This document shows, piece after piece, positions 21,862-27,225 of a stretch of 27,225 bases of DNA. The translations under genes and the position numbers were made by a program. Positions within the stretch are counted from its first letter, which is position 1, and each line of letters opens with the position of its first letter. The stretch comes from Pleurobrachia bachei (taxonomy: Eukaryota; Ctenophora; Tentaculata; Cydippida; Pleurobrachiidae): the NCBI GenBank assembly GCA_000695325.1, contig AVPN01000710.1, positions 13,281 to 40,505 on the forward strand, read 5' to 3'. Under the pieces are notes generated by a model. It saw nothing but the letters and a program-made list of their open reading frames with translations, was not told where the DNA came from and did no database searches.

Positions 21862-24800
21862 ATGACTCGTCGGAACATCGCCAATATTTTGACATGTTTC
21901 CGTCGGGTATGGGCGGTATACAAGCGCGGAATATTATTATTATTATTATGTATTTTTGGATGATAATACTCAGCATTACGTTTCACTATTTCAGACTGCT
22001 CCAGTACAACCACCAGCATCCCAGTTCAACCCTTACCAGTCGTATTTCCAGTCACAGCCTGTGTTCAGGTCCCCTAACTACCAGCCTGGTAACCACTTTA
22101 ATCCAGCTCACCAGGGTGGATCCCCAGTCTATCCAACAGCAGCAGCAGCATACCAACCCTTCTCTCCAGGGTATAATAATGGCAGACAAGCCCCGTCCAG
22201 TCCTGGTATCAGACCTGCCCCTTCCAGTCCTGGGGTTAGACAACAGCCACAACAAACAAATCCTGGTGTAGTCAGACAACAACCACCACAAACAAGTCCT
22301 GTTAGACAGCAGCAAGTCCAACAGGGTAGTCCAGTGAGACGTCATAACACTGTACAGGGACCTCCTAGTCCTCAGAAACAGGCCTTTGTGTCTAGTCCGG
22401 TACGAAACGCCTACAATCCACCTCCCCCTCCTCAACAACAGTACAGACAGCAGCAGCAGCAGGTTTCCAGTCCAGTGCGGAGTCCCGCTGGTTACCAGGG
22501 TAACAATGGAGCGGCAAAGACTGCAGGAAGTTCCCCTCGCCAAACAGTCGTTAACATTCCTTACAAGTTCGCAGTTAACTTTGCCGCCCAGCGAGCAATA
22601 GCTTTGGATCAGGAGCAGCGGAGGGTGAATCTCATTCAGGGGCGACTAAAGGTGGAGAATGAACGGAGATTGGTAGAGGAGAAGCGTCTGGCTGAAGAGC
22701 GTAAGGCGGTGGAGGAGCTGAGAGTAGTACATGAGCGTCTAGCAGCTGAGGGTCAAAAGAAGTGGCGGGAAGACCAGAGGAAGTTGGCGAAGGAGCAAAA
22801 GAAGCTTGCGGAGGAGCGGGAGAGGGTTGAAGCAGAGAAGGAGCAGATTAGACAATTTGAGAAGCAGAGAATCATCATGGATGAGATTGCTAGGAACCAG
22901 GAGAGACTCCGATTAGAGGAAGAAGAGAGACAGAGGGCGAGGGAGGCAGCTAGAGCTGAGGAGGCGAGGGTTATTGAGGAACACAGAGTGAAGATGGAGG
23001 AACATCAGAGGAAACAACAAGCCTTCTATGAAGAGAGACAGCAGCTGATTGAGAAAGAGAGGAGGCTTCAGGAGTTCCTAAATATGCAGAACATCCCACC
23101 GCCACCAGCACAACCTAAACAAAACACCATTTTTGTCCCCTCCAGCATGATGCAGAACTTACAGGTTAGCAATATCATGATCTATAAGTGGGTTCTAGTT
23201 AGCGATATCCCATACCATATCATGATAGAAATATAATAGTTAGCTCTTGTATCGCCCGGTAAATAGCGGCACTACCTATAACACTGGTTTCTATAACTCT
23301 CCTAATTGTTATCATGTTTTTAACCCACATCTGTCCCTACTATAGTTGAATCAGTCCTATAATAACAACAACAACTGTGGTATGGCCTCGTACTACAACC
23401 AACCAAATGGGTTTGGAACTGGATTTGGGCAGTTCAACATTAACCCTGTCCAAGCTACAGTCGGGTTCTGCGCTCCCGATACCGCACCACAGAAACCAAA
23501 CTTCGAACAACCAGGTACCAGTTCCAAACCTTGCTAGTACGAAGAAGTGGGTGCCACCTGTTATAGTTGTCCTTACTCAACTTTTTACCACCCAATTTTA
23601 TCGATAACATATACATCTGTTATACCGGCCACATAAAATATTATTTTCCAGCAACTATCCCGATCACAATGAAGGAAAAGTCTCCACCTCGGGAAGAGAA
23701 GATTGCCGCCCCTGCTGCAGAGAAGGTGCCAGAAGAAACACAGCCAAATCAGTATATCGGCAGGTAGGAATATAATCATGGCAGATAGCCAAACTTTGTC
23801 AAACAACTACCATCCCTCTTCTATATAGGACGGATAGGTACAAAACAACTACCATGTCCCTCTCTTCCAGGTACAAGATAAAGATAGATGATGATTGGTA
23901 CACAATCCCAGGGGAGAAGATAGTTGATGTTGACGAGGAGTTCTGTTCCATAACTTTTTGTGGACAGAGTGTCAATGTAGAGAAATCTGCACTTGTCAAG
24001 GTATGTATCCAGGGTTGGGAGGGGGGTTTTGTTGTGGTAACAGGTTACCACCACTTGACAACCAGGAGGGGAGGTAATAAACAGCAGGTAACCCCTACAT
24101 ACATCCCAGCAGGATGATGAAGTGGAGGATAAGAAGTCAGATATTGATGAAGGAGGGGTAGAAACAGAGGAGGGGAGGGATAGCCCTATTCAGTGCGATT
24201 ACTATGAGGTTGGTTTCACTAGTCCGATTATATACTAATTGTAAACATATATGCTGTCTACTACTACTACCTATCCTAACTGTATGATGTCTAGGTGTTT
24301 GTGAATAAGATGTGGAACAAAGTGAATGCAACAGATATCTCCCCAAGTAGGAAGCAGCTGGGTACCTTTATAGTTAGGGTCCATGGGAGGAGTGTTAGAG
24401 TTAGCCCCACCGCTATCAGACCCTTTCATGACACTCAGCCCTTTCGACACACCAGGTATAACTAGAGCTGGCACCAGTAAAACTTGTTTGACATATTGTA
24501 CCGGTGCAAATTAGTAAACTTCTATCTCCGTTTGAATAAAATAAGATAAAATACAATTCAAACACTCAAAGTGACAAGTCGAAAAAAGTGTCTACAAAAC
24601 TTTTTATTTCTAGTCCGTAGACCTGACAAAGTGAATGGCAGGCGGGTTGAATCCATTGAAACTGGTAGCTAGAGAGCTATTATAGCTACCCAGGTCAGGG
24701 AACGCTACCCAGTCACCTCGTACAGGCGGTGCACCAGCCACAGTATACCCATCTAGCATCTTATCAGAACTATCACATGTCGGTCCCCAGAACGCAACAT

Positions 24801-27225
24801 CACTCCGCAGGGTAGTGTCAGTGGTATCTCGACCTACAACGTAGGGTTTAGATCCTCTAGCTGCTTTCTTGTCCCAGATAGTGTTGGCTAAACCCCCGTA
24901 TACACCAGTGTTGAGAACTAGGGAGCCGTCCCTTTTTACACTTATCACCTTGGTAACTACCGTCTGGCTGGTAGTAACTATGAACCGTCCAGGCTCTGCT
25001 ATCACTTTCAATCCCTCCAAATCCCCAAACTCTTTCTCAAGACTTGATTTTATCTCCTTAGCGATGTGGAGGAAGACTTCACCTCCCTCCCCAGGGTAAC
25101 CTCCCCCTATATCCAGTGTGGTCATGTTCGTGAACCCCATCTCCACCAGGCGGTTCCACCACTTTCTAGCTAGAGGGAGGGTGTGGGTGTAGGGTGCTGC
25201 TGATTGACAGTGACTACCCACGTGAAAACTAATCCCTGTTACCATGACACTGGAATTCTTTGCCTCGGTTGCCAGAGCCTCCAGATCCTCGAAAGGGGCA
25301 CCAAACTTTGAGGAGAGAGTGGAGGTTGCAGTAGGGGTAGGGTTGGCAGGGAGTATTCTCAGTAGAATCCGTGCTGTTACACCTAGCTCGGCTGATATCT
25401 CTCCAACTTTTCGAATCTCATCAACAGAGTCGCACACAGAGAGGAGGTGGATAGCGGTCTTTAGGTGAGAGGGCTGTTTGTAGGGTTGAGCATAGAGAAT
25501 CATATCAGCAGGGACATGGTCCTTTACTTTGTTAATTTCTGGCAGAGAGGCGACGTCAAAACCGAATCCTTCGCCTGCCAACAGCTCAACTATTTTGGCA
25601 TTGTTCTGGGCTTTCAGTGCGAAGTAGGGTGTGATGTTAGGGAAGGCTGTTTTCCATAGATCAACTCGCTTTTGGATCTCTCCAAGGTCTGTCACAATGA
25701 ATGGATCGTCTTGGTAGGGTGTGAGTTGTGCCACATGGTCTCTAATGTACTGTCCTGCACTCTCCACAGATAGAAGGTCCTGTTCCTCCCCACCCTTCTT
25801 CTCATTTCCATCTGTGATCGGTGGAGTATATTCTGGACCCATATTGGCCTGGCTGGTGAAGGGATTAGAAGAATAGGCAAAACGAGATGTTGGATTCTGA
25901 ATCTGGTGTTGCAATATTTCCAATTATATAGGCTAGACAAATTATCCGAGGCTAGGCTGATCTATGGCAGGTGAGCACACATCACGGCCAATATACGGCT
26001 GGGGATGATTATAGGAGAGATAGATAGATCGAGGGGTAGAGAGGGGTAGAGAGGGAGGGAGAAAGAAACAGAAACTAAAGAAGGTAAGTAGACTGAAAGA
26101 AAAGGTTGGGCTACTACTACAGCTGTTCAGGCGAGAAAATTATGGGCTGCAGCAGCGGGTGTGCAAACTATAATTGCCCACTTATATAGCAACTATAGGT
26201 AACTAATATTACATCATCATACGGATCTTGATCCAGGCATGCAGCAAGACAGTTTCAATATGAATAAAGAAAGTATGACAATCCCCCTGTTATATTACAG
26301 GACCGGAGGAGAGTTCGGGGCCGGTTCTGGTAGCAACAATGGGAACCCCGGACACAGCGACGGAGGAAGTGCCGACCGTGAGGAGGGAGAGGAGCAAGAT
26401 AACCCAGGAAACTCTCCACCTAATCACCGTCATGACGTGAGTTACACTGTTTAGTGTTTTAGTCAATTGGGACGCATTCCAATGTAGCGGCAAGTTGATC
26501 TCAGGTAATCTCAGGGGGCTGCAGTAGTAACAAGTAAACGGAATATAAATAAAAGAGGCAATATATATCTCCCTTACCCACAAATTATGCAATTGGAGAT
26601 TCTAATAGAAGCAATGACGCCCTGCAAAAGTCAAAGTTTCTTTCCGAGATTTAATCATAAAGATATCATTTGTGTAATAATCAAGACAAGTTCGAGGTGC
26701 AATATTATTATAGCGGAAGATATATCTTATTTTGTGATCTCTGAATCAGATCAATATGTGACAGATGACTGCTACGATATTAACAAAACAAACTTTAGTA
26801 CCACAACCATTTGTTTGTGAGCACCTCTTACAACCTCTTTCCCAATATATAACTCCTCTCCTTCCACCCCACTACATCTTCATAACCCCTCCCCTCCCCC
26901 ACTACTGCAGGGAGTTGTTGGACGAGAAAGACGTGGATCTGGACACGGTAAACCCACTTCTAAAACTAATCCTCAGAGGACTCTCACGGGACAGATTCAA
27001 CAGTCTCCTCAGCCAGAGTTGCACCGAAAAAAGCTTCCGGGGAGGGCCCGGAAGAAAGCGGTCCCTGCCACGACAAGACGCCCAATCAAACCTCGCAAAC
27101 CCGTCTCACCCAGTGAGTACAGCTCTTGTCAACCAACTGTTATGTTGAAAATATTCCCAATGACTTTACCAATAACTCTTTCAGCTTTACCAGTCAGTAG
27201 CCGGGCAAGAAAGACAAAGCCAGCC
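21862..27225 (+). CDS. Unrecognised Pro/Gln-rich coiled-coil protein (3' partial)
   Basis: Exons 21995-23164, 23346-23514, 23652-23763, 23871-24000, 24113-24208, 24295-24455, 26301-26436, 26911-27112 and 27185 to the window end; all have GT-AG borders and phases agree throughout. A first exon 21862-21906 (ATG, 15 codons, phase 0) is the best start I can offer but is weak. The 390-codon exon begins with about 180 residues rich in Pro, Gln and Ser, repeating a (S)SPVR/SPG motif, followed by about 165 residues of Glu/Arg/Lys-rich coiled coil with EERKLAEE-type heptads. Later exons encode two compact segments (RYKIKIDDDWYTIPGE...; VFVNKMWNKVNA...), an acidic stretch, a Gly/Ser/Asn-rich stretch and a very basic tail (GRARKKA, TTRRPIKPRKP). 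I do not recognise the family. A scaffold or nucleic-acid-associated role would be a guess. A retained intron after 24455 would end the protein at TAG 24463-24465. Confidence 0.75.
24603..24608 (-). terminator. Possible polyadenylation signal of the ODC-like gene
   Basis: TTTATT on the plus strand reads AATAAA on the gene strand, one base after the stop codon (24612-24610). If used, the 3' UTR is extremely short, which suits a gene packed inside an intron. Confidence 0.4.
24610..25923 (-). CDS. ODC1: Ornithine decarboxylase-like PLP enzyme
   Basis: An intronless frame of 437 residues. Motifs of fold-III decarboxylases appear in order: the PLP lysine in YFALKAQ (K104), FGFDVASLPEI (121-130), SFHVGSHC with the stacking His (H233), LDIGGGYPG (270-278), AEPGRF (309-314), the second-protomer Cys-Asp in GPTCDSSD (C383, D384) and the C-terminal GDWVAF...FNGF. 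All key catalytic residues of ornithine decarboxylase are kept, so it is more likely the enzyme (ornithine to putrescine, first step of polyamine synthesis, cytosolic dimer) than an antizyme inhibitor. It has about 50 extra residues before the usual start of the domain (a second Met at 28 could be the true start) and ends about 13 residues after FNGF, so it lacks the C-terminal PEST tail that drives rapid turnover of the mammalian enzyme. An AATAAA on the minus strand (24608-24603) lies immediately after the stop. Confidence 0.93.
   Translation of the reverse strand: MEILQHQIQNPTSRFAYSSNPFTSQANMGPEYTPPITDGNEKKGGEEQDLLSVESAGQYIRDHVAQLTPYQDDPFIVTDLGEIQKRVDLWKTAFPNITPYFALKAQNNAKIVELLAGEGFGFDVASLPEINKVKDHVPADMILYAQPYKQPSHLKTAIHLLSVCDSVDEIRKVGEISAELGVTARILLRILPANPTPTATSTLSSKFGAPFEDLEALATEAKNSSVMVTGISFHVGSHCQSAAPYTHTLPLARKWWNRLVEMGFTNMTTLDIGGGYPGEGGEVFLHIAKEIKSSLEKEFGDLEGLKVIAEPGRFIVTTSQTVVTKVISVKRDGSLVLNTGVYGGLANTIWDKKAARGSKPYVVGRDTTDTTLRSDVAFWGPTCDSSDKMLDGYTVAGAPPVRGDWVAFPDLGSYNSSLATSFNGFNPPAIHFVRSTD

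Larger units (their letters stand above)
24456..26300. other. Intron of the coiled-coil gene containing the ODC-like gene
   Basis: The donor GTATAA at 24456 and acceptor TTACAG at 26295-26300 are compatible in phase (2). Apart from the antisense ODC-like gene, it holds only simple purine-rich sequence near 26020-26090 and no other recognised feature. Confidence 0.6.

Noticed and set aside
22052-22543. Minus-strand open frame of 163 codons
   Set aside because: Antisense shadow of the Pro/Gln-rich exon; biased composition follows from the plus-strand repeats.
23798-23868. Short repeat (AACAACTACCAT...) before the exon at 23871
   Set aside because: About 20 bases in two copies; the second is simply the working acceptor region and the first has no clear effect.

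Overview
This is a gene-dense animal nuclear locus. Every protein-coding gene found is eukaryotic, most have short GT-AG introns with pyrimidine-rich acceptors, and polyadenylation signals are present. The domain set (DPP4-type serine peptidase, polypeptide GalNAc-transferase, 7TM receptor, sushi domain, type II PI4-kinase) is metazoan. Small introns, and four apparently complete or near-complete genes lying antisense inside introns of other genes, would fit an early-branching animal; ctenophores are one candidate because nested intronic genes are reported to be common there. That placement is inference and was not tested.

Layout. Positions 1-1121 hold the last four exons of a type II phosphatidylinositol 4-kinase (+). 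Positions 1122-3758 are 3' UTR and intergenic, with foldback sequences. Positions 3759-21242 hold one long gene (+) for a DPP4/FAP-like prolyl peptidase: signal peptide or anchor, beta-propeller exons, then the alpha/beta-hydrolase exons with the Ser-Asp-His triad. Its propeller exons are disturbed by two tandem duplications (3852-6353, and 6526-7910 versus 8591-9857). The second pair is separated by a fragment of a non-LTR retrotransposon. Its introns contain three minus-strand genes: a 7TM receptor interrupted by one in-frame TAG (9919-10776), a secreted protein with a farnesoic-acid-O-methyltransferase-like domain plus a sushi domain (15066-16100), and a single-exon GalNAc-transferase (18000-19730). 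A MITE-like element with 39-bp terminal inverted repeats lies at 11051-11602.

From 21862 to the end is an unrecognised (+) gene for a Pro/Gln-rich, coiled-coil protein that runs off the window. It carries a single-exon ornithine decarboxylase gene (24610-25923, minus) in one intron.

The most striking observation is that, between the two copies of the second duplication, a collinear 51-base stretch (6978-7028 versus 9043-9093) is the exact base-by-base complement without reversal. Antiparallel DNA copying and inversion cannot produce this, so it points to an assembly or data-processing fault, or to something very odd. It removes the acceptor and the start of an exon in the first copy. The duplicated exon blocks are 322 and 382 coding bases, neither a multiple of three, so inclusion of both copies would break the peptidase frame. 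The genes do not form an obvious pathway; what links them is physical nesting.
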